Below are positions 36,275 to 44,599 of a stretch of DNA of 64,000 nucleotides, in pieces. Below the pieces are notes generated by a model. The model saw only the letters and a list, made by a program, of their open reading frames with translations, was not told where the DNA came from and searched no databases. The stretch is from NCBI RefSeq assembly GCF_007197755.1, contig NZ_CP041636.1, positions 1,896,001 through 1,960,000 of the forward strand, in the 5' to 3' direction. The DNA comes from Ferrovibrio terrae. GTDB lineage: Bacteria > Pseudomonadota > Alphaproteobacteria > Ferrovibrionales > Ferrovibrionaceae. Positions within the stretch are counted from its first letter, which is position 1. Each line of letters begins with the position of its first letter. Both the position numbers and the translations under genes were made by a program.

Positions 36275-36916
36275 GTGTCGGTCACGCTTTTCGGCGCGGC
36301 CTACAGCGTCTATACGCGCAGCGCCCGGCTGGCGCTGATCGAGAAGGGCGTGCCGTATCGCTTCGACGAGGTGCATGTCTTTGGTCCCGGCGGCGCACCC
36401 ACTGAGCATCTGGCGCGGCAGCCGTTCGGCAAGGTGCCGGCCTTCGAGCATGACGGCTTCGCGCTGTTCGAGACGGCCGCCATCCTGCGCTATGTCGATG
36501 AGGCCTTTTCAGGCCCGGCGCTGCAGCCGGTGGATACGCGCTCACGCGCCCGGATGACGCAGGCGATGTCGGTCTGCGACAGCTATCTCTACGGCCACGG
36601 CGTCTGGGGCATTTTTGTCGAACGCGTCGCGAAGGCCAAACGCGGCGAAGCGGCGGATGAGCAGAAGGTCGCGGCGAGCCTGCCAAAGGTGGCGGCGTGC
36701 CATGCGGTGCTGGCGGATATTCTCGGCGATCAGGACCATCTCTGCGGTGATGCGCTCACACTCGCCGATCTGCACGCTGCGCCGATGCTGGCCTGTCTGG
36801 CGATGACGGACGAGGGCCGCGCCATGATGGCGGCGCATCCGCGGCTGGAGAAGTGGTGGCAGCGCATGGGCGCGTGGCCTGCGATGGTGCAGACTCGCGC
36901 CGGCACAGATGTCTGA
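36275..36916 (+). CDS. Glutathione S-transferase family protein
   Basis: 213 residues from the GTG at 36275; a TTG seven codons earlier overlaps lysE. The thioredoxin-like N-terminal domain has LFGAAYSVYTRSARLALIEKGVPYRFDEV, QPFGKVPAFEHDGFALFETAAILRYVDEAF (cis-Pro and the Glu-Thr that binds glutathione), and the all-helical C-terminal domain has GDALTLADLHAAPMLACL. It probably conjugates or reduces electrophiles. It is the last GC-rich gene before the AT-rich insert at 36917. Confidence 0.87.
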   Translation: MSVTLFGAAYSVYTRSARLALIEKGVPYRFDEVHVFGPGGAPTEHLARQPFGKVPAFEHDGFALFETAAILRYVDEAFSGPALQPVDTRSRARMTQAMSVCDSYLYGHGVWGIFVERVAKAKRGEAADEQKVAASLPKVAACHAVLADILGDQDHLCGDALTLADLHAAPMLACLAMTDEGRAMMAAHPRLEKWWQRMGAWPAMVQTRAGTDV

Positions 36917-36959
36917 GGATTATTATCTAAATACTTTGAGCCACAGTTTGAAAGTAAAG

Positions 36960-37142
36960 CTATGCTTTCTTTCTCACTGGCTGATCAGTATGAGGCGAGC
37001 TATCGCGAAGCTTTCCAGAACTTCCAACCTCTATGGATCGAGCTTGATCTTTCATCCATTGAGGCCAGCTATCAAGCTCTTTTGAAACCTGGTCAAGTTG
37101 AGCTTTTAGCCACTCACTTCCAATCTTTGGCTTTTCGCTCAT
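36960..37142 (-). CDS. Small ORF coupled to the antiphage deaminase
   Basis: 60 residues, start ATG at 37142. GGAGGAG lies about 7 bases before the ATG, and the ATG shares its A with the deaminase TGA (TGATG), so translation is coupled. The product is charged and soluble: the first half (GSEWLKAQLDQVSKELDSW, then PQWMKDQARS) looks like amphipathic helix, and the tail is Lys/Arg-rich (PVRKKA). I do not recognise it. It could be a regulator, inhibitor or co-factor of the deaminase. Base composition matches the AT-rich insert, not the flanks. Confidence 0.6.
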   Translation of the reverse strand: MSEKPKIGSEWLKAQLDQVSKELDSWPQWMKDQARSIEVGSSGKLRDSSPHTDQPVRKKA

Positions 37143-38773
37143 CAGAGTTCTCCTCCAGCAGTCGCATGGCCGAAGCCTTTAGCTTCAAGCGTATTTCTGA
37201 GTGCCAACTTAGCCATCTGCTCAATGAAGATGTAGGAGGGGACTAACCGCTTTAACCGAGGAAGTGCGGCTGCGGGTTGCCATTCAACTGCATCTCCATT
37301 GTCTATTTTGCGTTTGGTTTTCTCAAACAAATCCATAAAACGGCCTGGAGCTATGCCAATAAAAGGATCAAACGTCACATGATCGGATTCTATTCCACTG
37401 TCAACGCGAATAGAATCCCTATAAAGGCCTTTTGCCATGCTTTTTGGGTAAGGCTCAATGTAGATCACCCTTTTAATTCCCGCCGCGACGATATGTCGTG
37501 CGCACATGTGACACGGGAAGGTTGTGCAGTAAAGCTTCGCTTCTTTTAAAGGGGTGCCTCTTCTGGCGGCATCGGTAATCGCCGCCATTTCGGCATGGAC
37601 AATTCGGCCAAACTCCAAAAGTTCGGAAATTCGTGTTCCTCGTAAAGGCCGAGCAGTTCCTCGAAGTGCTTGCTCAGCTAATTCAGCCGCATCTAGTTCG
37701 ACTTTTTCATCCGTTAGCCATTTAGATTCTTTCAAGCGCTGCAAGAGTTCTTGCAACAATATTTGTTTATTCTTGGCGCTAGAGTCGTAGCCAACTTTAA
37801 AGTCGCGAGCATCGTTATTGTCTCCATCCCAATACAGGCCACCGCCAAATTTTGGCACCTCATTGCAGCCTACGGATAGAAGGTCGCCATCTGTTGTGGT
37901 TATTGCCGCACCTACCTGCCTTGATAGATCAGCAGATCGCAGCGCGGTTGCTCGCGCATAAAACATCGCCAATTCATCTTTTGTCGGTGTGTGGAATGGA
38001 TGGCCAAAAATGAGTTCGACGAAGCGGCGCAAAGATTTTTCAACAGTGGCCTTCTCTGTCGCAACGATAAAAAGATCTGCAAGCGGGAAGGTATCTCTGA
38101 CTCGTTGTCCATACTCAACATTGGCCTCTTCTTCATCCCAAACGATCAGTTCCTCTGCTTTCGGTAAATACTCGTCGGACCCTGGAGGTTTGTGTCTGGA
38201 CTTTGCAATTTTCTCCGCCAGAGCGGATTTGCGGGAGTCTCTTGGGGCAGTCGCAGCGACAAGATAAAATGCGCGGCCATATATATTCCGTAAGACCTCA
38301 ACTTCCTCAGGGTGTTTTAACGACCGAATGATATAGGCTTGTCTTTTTGCAGGGCTGTTTGGATCTTGAGTCAGATTGGCGCGTTCAGCAGAAATCTTTG
38401 CCGAAGACAGTAATGCAAACAGGTCTTCGCCCAACTCTCCGCGCAGCCTCGTCCCAGCTTGCATATGTGTTGAATAGCGCTCGTCTTCCGGACCGGAAGT
38501 GGGGAGGTCGGAATCTAAGATGTGCATTAATTGGCTAATCTGCACTAAGCAGGTCTTGTAATTTACCCGGCCTAATTCTTCCTCAAGAACATGTGAGACC
38601 ATATTTAGATCGGTCCCAATTGGTCCGACTAAGCCAAATACCAGTTCGGGACCGGTTAACGGCTCGAGGCTTTTATGAGCAGTTTTCTGTTGTGGGGTGC
38701 GGGCAGCTTTATCTCGTGCCCGCTTTTCCGCGTGCTTAGTCTTTTTCGGAATTACTTTTGAGCGATTCGCCAT
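37142..38773 (-). CDS. Antiphage dCTP/dCMP deaminase (AvcD/DCD type)
   Basis: 543 residues from the ATG at 38773 (a GTG two codons earlier is possible). After a basic start, residues ~42-260 form a P-loop-NTPase-like domain beginning ELVFGLVGPIGTDL, a Gly-rich loop without the usual GK(S/T). The C-terminal half is a cytidine-deaminase fold with the zinc site HAE (His393, Glu395) in IVHAEMAAI and FPCHMCARHI (Cys421, Cys424). This NTPase-plus-deaminase layout and length match the AvcD family, which on phage infection deaminates dCTP/dCMP and starves phage replication of deoxycytidine nucleotides. The gene is markedly AT-rich (25 G+C in the 60 bases from 37681), which suggests transfer. Confidence 0.85.
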   Translation of the reverse strand: MANRSKVIPKKTKHAEKRARDKAARTPQQKTAHKSLEPLTGPELVFGLVGPIGTDLNMVSHVLEEELGRVNYKTCLVQISQLMHILDSDLPTSGPEDERYSTHMQAGTRLRGELGEDLFALLSSAKISAERANLTQDPNSPAKRQAYIIRSLKHPEEVEVLRNIYGRAFYLVAATAPRDSRKSALAEKIAKSRHKPPGSDEYLPKAEELIVWDEEEANVEYGQRVRDTFPLADLFIVATEKATVEKSLRRFVELIFGHPFHTPTKDELAMFYARATALRSADLSRQVGAAITTTDGDLLSVGCNEVPKFGGGLYWDGDNNDARDFKVGYDSSAKNKQILLQELLQRLKESKWLTDEKVELDAAELAEQALRGTARPLRGTRISELLEFGRIVHAEMAAITDAARRGTPLKEAKLYCTTFPCHMCARHIVAAGIKRVIYIEPYPKSMAKGLYRDSIRVDSGIESDHVTFDPFIGIAPGRFMDLFEKTKRKIDNGDAVEWQPAAALPRLKRLVPSYIFIEQMAKLALRNTLEAKGFGHATAGGEL

Positions 38774-38866
38774 CCCCACCCAGCCCGATTCGCGAGGTGG
38801 AGATTAGCAGGAATTTTACACCTGACGTTAATTGAAGTGCGACATAATATGGTACTCGGGTAACCA

Positions 38867-39268
38867 TCAGCCCTTGCCCTCGCCGCCGATGCGGCCGTAG
38901 CGGTCTTCCTTCGGCTTGGCGGTCGGGCGCAGCGGACCACCCTGCGGATCGCACAGGCCTTCGGGCAGCTCGCGGTCATTTACGAAATCGTCGTGATGCT
39001 CGGCGGCGAACTGGTCGTTGCCATAGGTGCCGGGTCCGACGCGTTCCTGCTGCGGCGAATGCTTCACCAGCGGTTCGGTATGCAGCGGCCCGCTGCCGCG
39101 GCCGTGATCGCCGGGCTCCAGCGTGAACTGCTGCTGCGGCTGCACGGTCTGCGGCTTTTCCCTGCTGGGCGGATCGCCGATGGGCTTTTTGTAATCGGGC
39201 GTGTCGCCGGGCACCTTGTCCTTTGGTGCCTTGTCGTCGGGCGGGGTCTGCGGTTTCGGCTCTGACAT
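38867..39268 (-). CDS. Uncharacterised proline-rich, probably disordered protein
   Basis: 133 residues from the ATG at 39268, with AGGAGG about 10 bases upstream. The sequence is Pro, Lys, Asp, Gly and Gln-rich (for example PPDDKAPKDKVPGDTPDYKK) and nearly lacks hydrophobic clusters, so it is probably unstructured and cytoplasmic. The C-terminal half has DQFAAEHHDDFVNDRELPEGL and RYGRIGGEGKG. I recognise no family. It is GC-rich like the chromosome and marks the right edge of the AT-rich insert. A good ribosome-binding site supports it as real. Confidence 0.6.
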   Translation of the reverse strand: MSEPKPQTPPDDKAPKDKVPGDTPDYKKPIGDPPSREKPQTVQPQQQFTLEPGDHGRGSGPLHTEPLVKHSPQQERVGPGTYGNDQFAAEHHDDFVNDRELPEGLCDPQGGPLRPTAKPKEDRYGRIGGEGKG

Positions 39269-39330
39269 GGCGGGTTCCTCCTGAAAGGTTAACCCGCTGC
39301 CACCGCCGAGGTTCCGCTCAAGATGGCTGT

Positions 39331-40515
39331 TCAGCCTTGGCGCTTCCACCGCGTCAGCGCCAGGATCGCGCCGCCGGCGACCAGGCCCCAGAAAGCGCCG
39401 CCGATGCCGAACAGCGTCAGGCCGCTGGCCGCGACGATAAAGGTAATCGCGGCGGCCTCGCGGCTTTCGATGTCGCTCAGCGCCGTGACCAGCGAATTGG
39501 CGAAGGCGCCTAGTAGAGCGAGACCCGCGACAGCTTGAATCAAAACAGGGGGCGCGGCGCTGAACACCGCCGTCGCCGCCGTGGCCAGCAGGCCGAAGAC
39601 GATATAGCCGACACCGGCGACGACGGCGGCGATCCAGCGCTTGCCCGGATCGGGATGTGCCTCGGGCCCGGCACAGATGGCGGCGGTGATGGCGGCGAGA
39701 TTGACGGCATGGCCGCCGAAGGGCGCGCCGAGCACGGAGAAGATGCCGGTCTCGCGGAACAGCGGCGCCGGATCGGGCTTGTAGCCGTTGGCCTGCAGCA
39801 CGGCGATGCCGGGAATGTTCTGCGACGCCATGGTGACGATGAACAGCGGCAGTGCGATGCCGAGCAGCGCCTCGAACGAAAACTGCGGCGCTACCCACAC
39901 CGGCTGCGGCCACAGCGTGGCGACATCGAGCGCGCCGAGTTCGCCGCCGGCAACGATGAAGCCGAGCGTGACCAGCACGGCGGCCGGCATCGCCCAGAGG
40001 CGCTTGAGTTTGGCCACCAGTGCCCAGACGATCACGATGCTCAAGCCAGCCACGGGAAGTGCTGCGACGGCTTTGACCGGCGCAAGACAAAGCCCGAGCA
40101 GGATGCCGGCCAGCATGGCGTTGGCGAGTGCGGAGGGAATCGCAGCGACGGCGCGGCCGAGCGGTTTCCACAGGCCAGCCAACGTCAGCAGCGCGCCGCA
40201 GATCAGAAACGCGCCGACCGCGCCGGCAAAGCCGCCGGCGATCTCATGGCCGGCGCTGGCGGCGAGCAGCGCGCCGCCCGGCGTCGACCAGGCGATGCTG
40301 ACCGGCATGCGCGTGCGTAAAGACAGCCAGATCGCGCAAACGCCCATCGCGAGGCTGAGCGCCATCAGGCCGCTGGCGGCCTGCGCCTGTGTCGCACCGA
40401 CTGCGATCAGGCCCTGCAGGATGACGGCAAAGGACGAGGCAAAGCCGACGAAAGCCGAGAGCAGGCCGGCGGCAATGGCGGGGGCAAGGGAGGGGGAGGG
40501 GGCGGTGGGTGACAT
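39331..40515 (-). CDS. Benzoate/H+ symporter family (BenE) transporter
   Basis: 394 residues with about 12 hydrophobic helices. BenE landmarks are the opening GLLSAFVGFASSFAVILQGL, SIAWSTPGGALLAAS, LPLFIVTMASQNIPGIAVL, and GAPFGGHAVNLAAITAAICAG. The family contains benzoate-proton symporters, but many members have no known substrate. No aromatic degradation genes lie nearby, so benzoate is not certain. The start at 40515 faces the hairpin following the HlyD gene. Confidence 0.86.
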   Translation of the reverse strand: MSPTAPSPSLAPAIAAGLLSAFVGFASSFAVILQGLIAVGATQAQAASGLMALSLAMGVCAIWLSLRTRMPVSIAWSTPGGALLAASAGHEIAGGFAGAVGAFLICGALLTLAGLWKPLGRAVAAIPSALANAMLAGILLGLCLAPVKAVAALPVAGLSIVIVWALVAKLKRLWAMPAAVLVTLGFIVAGGELGALDVATLWPQPVWVAPQFSFEALLGIALPLFIVTMASQNIPGIAVLQANGYKPDPAPLFRETGIFSVLGAPFGGHAVNLAAITAAICAGPEAHPDPGKRWIAAVVAGVGYIVFGLLATAATAVFSAAPPVLIQAVAGLALLGAFANSLVTALSDIESREAAAITFIVAASGLTLFGIGGAFWGLVAGGAILALTRWKRQG

Positions 40516-40554
40516 GGGCGAATACTAAGCGAGATATCGCCACCAAAACCACCA

Positions 40555-40579
40555 TCATCCCCCACCTGCTCGGGGATGA
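40555..40579. terminator. Hairpin after the HlyD gene
   Basis: TCATCCCC (40555-40562) and GGGGATGA (40572-40579) form a perfect 8-bp stem with a nine-base loop, 7 bases past the HlyD stop. There is no T-tract, so a terminator role is only probable. Confidence 0.4.
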
Positions 40580-40586
40580 GGCCGGG

Positions 40587-41618
40587 TCAGAAAATCGTGC
40601 CGATGATCCGGCCGATGACGCCGCCGCTGTGGATGCCGACCTTGGCAAACAACGGCGGCAGGCTGGCCCGGTCGCTCGCATCCTCGAACTCGATGCGCAG
40701 CAGCTGGTTGCGCGCCACCGGCTTGAAGGCAGTCTGGAATTCCTTCGGCAGCGCCATCGCCACCGGTTCGATCGCGGCGATGCGTCCATATGCGCTGCGC
40801 ACGCCCCATTCCACCACCACGCGATCCCCGGCCTTCACGCTGTAGAGCGTGCCGGTCGGAACATAGGCCAGCACATAGCTTTCATTGCCGTAAATCTCGA
40901 CAAGCACATCGCCCGGCGTGATCACCGTGCCGGTCTCGACATTGCGGCGGCCGATAATGCCGTCGATGGGCGCGATGACATCGCCGCTGCCGTAGAGGCG
41001 ATCCATGTTGTCCAGCGCGGCCTCGGCCTTGTCGATGACCGAGGCCAGACGCGGCAGCTGCTGCTCGATCGCATCCGTCTCGGCCTTCAGTGCGCCGGAA
41101 TCCAGCAGGCTGCGGTATTCGCTGTCCATCGCCGCCATGCGCTTGTCCATCGGCAGGATGCCGCGGCGCTGCAGCGTCTCATATCGTTCGCGGGTTTCAC
41201 TGGCGAGCTGGCTGCGTTGCGAGGCGAGGCCGAGCAGCGAGCCGTTGCGTTCGCCCTGGATGCGCAGCTGGGCTTCCTGGGTGCGCAGCCGCGCCAGCTC
41301 ACTGGTCAGCCGGGCCACGCTTTCCGACACCTGCTGCGACGACACTCCGGCAATGCGCTGGCCGGCGGTGACGTGGTCGCCTTCGCGCACGCTGACATCG
41401 CGCACGGTGGCGGGATATTCGGTCGAGATCGTCGCGCTCGGCGCAATCACCATGCCCTCGCTCTTGAGATAGAGATACGAGCCGAACAGGAAATCGCCGA
41501 ACCACAGGCCGAGCAGCAGCAGGACGCCGAAATAGACCAGTCGGGTCCAGGCCACGGTGCTGCGGCGGATGTCGTTGTTGAGGGTGTCGGCGCGGGGACG
41601 GAGACGCAGGCGTCGCAT
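40587..41618 (-). CDS. HlyD-family membrane fusion protein (exopolysaccharide export)
   Basis: 343 residues. One N-terminal membrane helix (RLVYFGVLLLLGLWFGDFLFG) is followed by a biotinyl-lipoyl-like half motif near SEGMVIAP, a coiled-coil hairpin (about residues 95-200, rich in Arg/Glu/Leu), the second lipoyl half with VIAPIDGIIGRRNVETGTVI, and a beta-barrel region. Membrane fusion proteins bridge inner-membrane synthases to the envelope. The GT2 gene ends 25 bases upstream on the same strand, a synthase-plus-HlyD pair like bgsA/bgsB or alg8/alg44 (comparison by layout only). No PilZ domain is visible. Confidence 0.82.
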   Translation of the reverse strand: MRRLRLRPRADTLNNDIRRSTVAWTRLVYFGVLLLLGLWFGDFLFGSYLYLKSEGMVIAPSATISTEYPATVRDVSVREGDHVTAGQRIAGVSSQQVSESVARLTSELARLRTQEAQLRIQGERNGSLLGLASQRSQLASETRERYETLQRRGILPMDKRMAAMDSEYRSLLDSGALKAETDAIEQQLPRLASVIDKAEAALDNMDRLYGSGDVIAPIDGIIGRRNVETGTVITPGDVLVEIYGNESYVLAYVPTGTLYSVKAGDRVVVEWGVRSAYGRIAAIEPVAMALPKEFQTAFKPVARNQLLRIEFEDASDRASLPPLFAKVGIHSGGVIGRIIGTIF

Positions 41619-41643
41619 GAGGCAGCCTTTTTATCGTTTCTGA

Positions 41644-42981
41644 TTAGTAGTCTTCGACCTGACGCATCACACGCCGGGGCACATAGGAATCCTGATAGGA
41701 ATTGCGGAACACCCATTCATCCACCGCGGCGTAGAAGCGCACGGCGCGCATCACGAAACAGGCAAACACCACGTAATAGGGCAGATAGAGAAACCGCCGC
41801 AGCACGTCGCGGTCGTTGTCGGCCAGGCCGGCGATCAGCAGCATCATGGCGGCCATCACCGTGTAGACGGCGAGCGTGGCGAACAGCAGTACGAAGCCGA
41901 ACCAGCCAAAGGTGACGATCAGCCAGCCGAGATAGACGAAGAAGAATCCGGCGACCACCACCTGCATGAAAAACACATCCCAGATCACCAGCGCGTTGGT
42001 GATGCGGAAATTCTCGTGGAAGGGATTGAGCAGCTGCTTGTATTTGCGCAGCCAGATGGTGATCACCGAGCGGTCCCAGCGCAGGCGCTGGCGGATCAGC
42101 GCAATCGGCGTTTCGGGCACGTCGGTGCCGGCACGCGCGCGCGGCTCGAAGACCAGCTTCCAGCCGGCTGAACGCAGCTTCATGGTCAGGTCGGCATCCT
42201 CGCCGATCTCGACATCGAAGCCGCCGACGGAATCAAGCGCGCTGCGACGAAAGGCGCCGAAGGCGCCCGAGACGATACCGAGGATATCCAGCATCTCGCT
42301 GACGCGGCGGCCGAGCGAGATCGAGATGCGGTATTCGATATCCTGGAACATGGTGGTCAGGCTGTGGCCGGCATTGCGCACGAACAGGTTGCCGCCCACC
42401 GCGCCGACCCTGGGGTCGTCGAAAGGTGCGATCAGGCGTTCGAAGGCGTCGCGGTCGAAGGTGGTGTCGGCATCCACGACGATCACCACATCATGGTGAC
42501 AATGCGCCAGCGCGAGATTGGTGGCGGCCGATTTGCCTCCCCGCAGTTTCAGCGACAGCGCGATATCCACCAGGCCCTGACGCTGCAGGTCGGCGATCGC
42601 ATCCGCCGTATTGTCGCTGGAGCCATCGTCCACCACCACGATCTGGCCGCGCCGGAAGCCCTGCACCGTGTCATGCATGACGGATTGTTCGAGGATCGAG
42701 CGGATGCAGGAAGGCAGCGCCAGTGCTTCATTATGGCCGGCGATAATGACGCTGAAGCTCCGGCGTTCCAGTGCCGGCTGGCCGGGGTCTTCGGCCGAGG
42801 CATCGTAGAAATGCAGCAGGCCGATGCGGCGCAGGCTGAAACCAAAGAAGACCAGCGCGCCGATCAGGTAGCGCGGCAGTTCCAGCACGATCATGAACCA
42901 GAACAGCCGGATCAGGTCGCGCGCATCCAGCGCGAAGACGAGCTGAACGCCGGAAACAACGGTGGCGATGATGTCCTGCAT
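41644..42981 (-). CDS. Processive glycosyltransferase family 2 (exopolysaccharide synthase)
   Basis: 445 residues. An N-terminal membrane pair precedes the GT-A domain: FSVIIAGHNEALALPSCIRSIL, VVVDDGSSDNTADAI, the DXD-type VVDADTTF, the acceptor/base motif GEDADLT, and RQRLRWDRS, the Q(Q/R)xRW mark of processive synthases. Further membrane helices follow near 330-410. Such enzymes polymerise and extrude a beta-linked glucan or related polymer from UDP-sugar. It has no obvious C-terminal PilZ domain. It forms an operon with the TackOD1 gene upstream and the HlyD gene downstream. The polymer is unknown. Confidence 0.87.
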   Translation of the reverse strand: MQDIIATVVSGVQLVFALDARDLIRLFWFMIVLELPRYLIGALVFFGFSLRRIGLLHFYDASAEDPGQPALERRSFSVIIAGHNEALALPSCIRSILEQSVMHDTVQGFRRGQIVVVDDGSSDNTADAIADLQRQGLVDIALSLKLRGGKSAATNLALAHCHHDVVIVVDADTTFDRDAFERLIAPFDDPRVGAVGGNLFVRNAGHSLTTMFQDIEYRISISLGRRVSEMLDILGIVSGAFGAFRRSALDSVGGFDVEIGEDADLTMKLRSAGWKLVFEPRARAGTDVPETPIALIRQRLRWDRSVITIWLRKYKQLLNPFHENFRITNALVIWDVFFMQVVVAGFFFVYLGWLIVTFGWFGFVLLFATLAVYTVMAAMMLLIAGLADNDRDVLRRFLYLPYYVVFACFVMRAVRFYAAVDEWVFRNSYQDSYVPRRVMRQVEDY

Positions 42982-42993
42982 CGGTCCGCCGCC

Positions 42994-44310
42994 TTATGCC
43001 GTCGCGGCCAGTTCGTCCAGCATCAGGCCGGCGCGTTCGGCCGGCACGGCTTCAAACTCGAGCTGTACCGGCAGCGCCAGATGGCGGTCGGCCGCCGCGC
43101 CGATGCGGGTGAATACGCCTTCGGCCTGCTGCGGGCTGGTTTCCGGCATGGCGACCAGCAGCAGGTCGTCGCGCGGACTGCTGACGAAATCGGTATCACG
43201 CAGGGACTCGACCAGGATCTGCGAGAACAGCCGGATGGTGGCGCCGCCGGCGGCAATACCGGCCTGCTGGCGGAGCGCAGCCAGGTTGCCGATGCCGATG
43301 CGGCCCAGGGTGAGCGGCCGGCGATAGCGCTGCGCCACCAGCAGCTGGCCGCGCAGCAGCAGTACGAAATCCTTCAATGCGAAAGTGCGCGGGAAGATGC
43401 CTGTGACCTCAACGCCCTCGGCCGGCAGTTCGCCGCTGCGCAGCGCCGCGATGCCGCGTTCGGTCAGGCTGTAGTCGAACCAGTCCAGCGGCCGCGCCTG
43501 TTCGCCGCGTGACACGGTGTGGCAATCGAGGCAGTGGAAACGCGGCTGCGGCTCGCTCATCACCTGCATGCAGCTGAGGCAGCGCTGCATCACGCCGGGC
43601 CGGCCGTAGTCGACGCCGAAATGGCGGAGTTCCTGGTTGCATTTCGGGCAGATCAGGTCATTGCCCTGCAGGAAGCGGCTTTCGCCATCCTGAAAGCCGC
43701 AGCGATAGTGATGCACGATGGCTTCTTCGGTCAGGTTACCGCTGCCACAGGCGGTGCAGGCCTCAAACGCCGCGAGGCGACCGTTGCGACAGGCCGGGCA
43801 GCACAGCACGCGCGCGGCGAAACGACGTTCCAGCAGGTTCTGGCCGGCCAGGCTTTCCAGTGCCGTGCGCTGCGCCATGATGTCGAGCGCGGCGCGGCCC
43901 CGCAGCAGCGGATAGTTGAGCGTGGCGGGCGAGGCCGGATCGCGCGCGGCGCGGATCGGCTGCGCGCGGCTGTGGCTGAGGCACAGGATGTCGAGCCCGC
44001 TGCCCGGCGCATGCAACCCGCCACTGGAACAGTCGCCCAGCCGCTCGCTGATCGGCGCCAGTGCTGCCAGCATGGCGTCGAGCTGTTCGGGACTGGACAG
44101 CACCGGGGCGGCAAAGTCGGCGGCGAGGCTGGAGGTTTCGCCACTGAACTCGATCACCGGCAAAGCTGGTGGCAGACCGGGTGGCAAAGCTGCGCCATCG
44201 AACAGGGCGACGGCATCGGCTGGCTGTTGCGGATCGTCCAGCCAGTGAATCTCGTCATGCGCCGGCAGCGTGCTCTTGATGCGGCCGATTGCCAGAATAT
44301 GCCAGGGCAT
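42994..44310 (-). CDS. TackOD1 zinc-binding domain protein with degenerate GGDEF
   Basis: 438 residues from the ATG at 44310, with AAAGAGAG upstream. The middle (about 175-290) is a cysteine-rich module: CCPACRNG, ACTACGSG, HHYRCG, ICPKCNQELRHFGVDYGRP, RCLSCMQ and HCLDCHTV, which fits the TackOD1 family. The C-terminal ~130 residues resemble a GGDEF domain, but the signature position reads SSPRDDLL before LVAMPET, so cyclase activity is unlikely. It sits first in the operon with GT2 and HlyD (12-base gap), suggesting a sensor or regulator of exopolysaccharide synthesis. Confidence 0.72.
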   Translation of the reverse strand: MPWHILAIGRIKSTLPAHDEIHWLDDPQQPADAVALFDGAALPPGLPPALPVIEFSGETSSLAADFAAPVLSSPEQLDAMLAALAPISERLGDCSSGGLHAPGSGLDILCLSHSRAQPIRAARDPASPATLNYPLLRGRAALDIMAQRTALESLAGQNLLERRFAARVLCCPACRNGRLAAFEACTACGSGNLTEEAIVHHYRCGFQDGESRFLQGNDLICPKCNQELRHFGVDYGRPGVMQRCLSCMQVMSEPQPRFHCLDCHTVSRGEQARPLDWFDYSLTERGIAALRSGELPAEGVEVTGIFPRTFALKDFVLLLRGQLLVAQRYRRPLTLGRIGIGNLAALRQQAGIAAGGATIRLFSQILVESLRDTDFVSSPRDDLLLVAMPETSPQQAEGVFTRIGAAADRHLALPVQLEFEAVPAERAGLMLDELAATA

Positions 44311-44599
44311 CGTGTCTCTCTTTGGTTCGTCGGCACACTCGTAAATCGCGCATGGCATCGGCGAGACTTGCGTTTGTATGCAGCATCCGAACGGTCGAGC
44401 TGAGAGATAATTGCAGAAGAATGCGGAAAAAATTTATTGAACTTGTCTGCACATCTCTCGGAACCGCCCGTTCTGCTTGTGTTACTCGTCTCAGCGTGGC
44501 GTGGCAGTAGGCAGGCGCGGCGAGAGTTGCCCCCGAGAGCGCGCAGCGACACATCCAGCCGAAATGGGCTGGCGCGCAGTGGTGTGGGGATATGTGCAG

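Noticed and set aside
36917-36959. Inverted repeat TACTTT/AAAGTA as terminator of the deaminase operon
   Set aside because: Only a 6-bp AT-rich stem with a 13-base loop and no T-tract; too weak to call.
38774-38866. AvcI-like regulatory RNA upstream of the deaminase
   Set aside because: The gap is only 93 bases and shows neither a convincing promoter nor a terminator hairpin; left as an open question.
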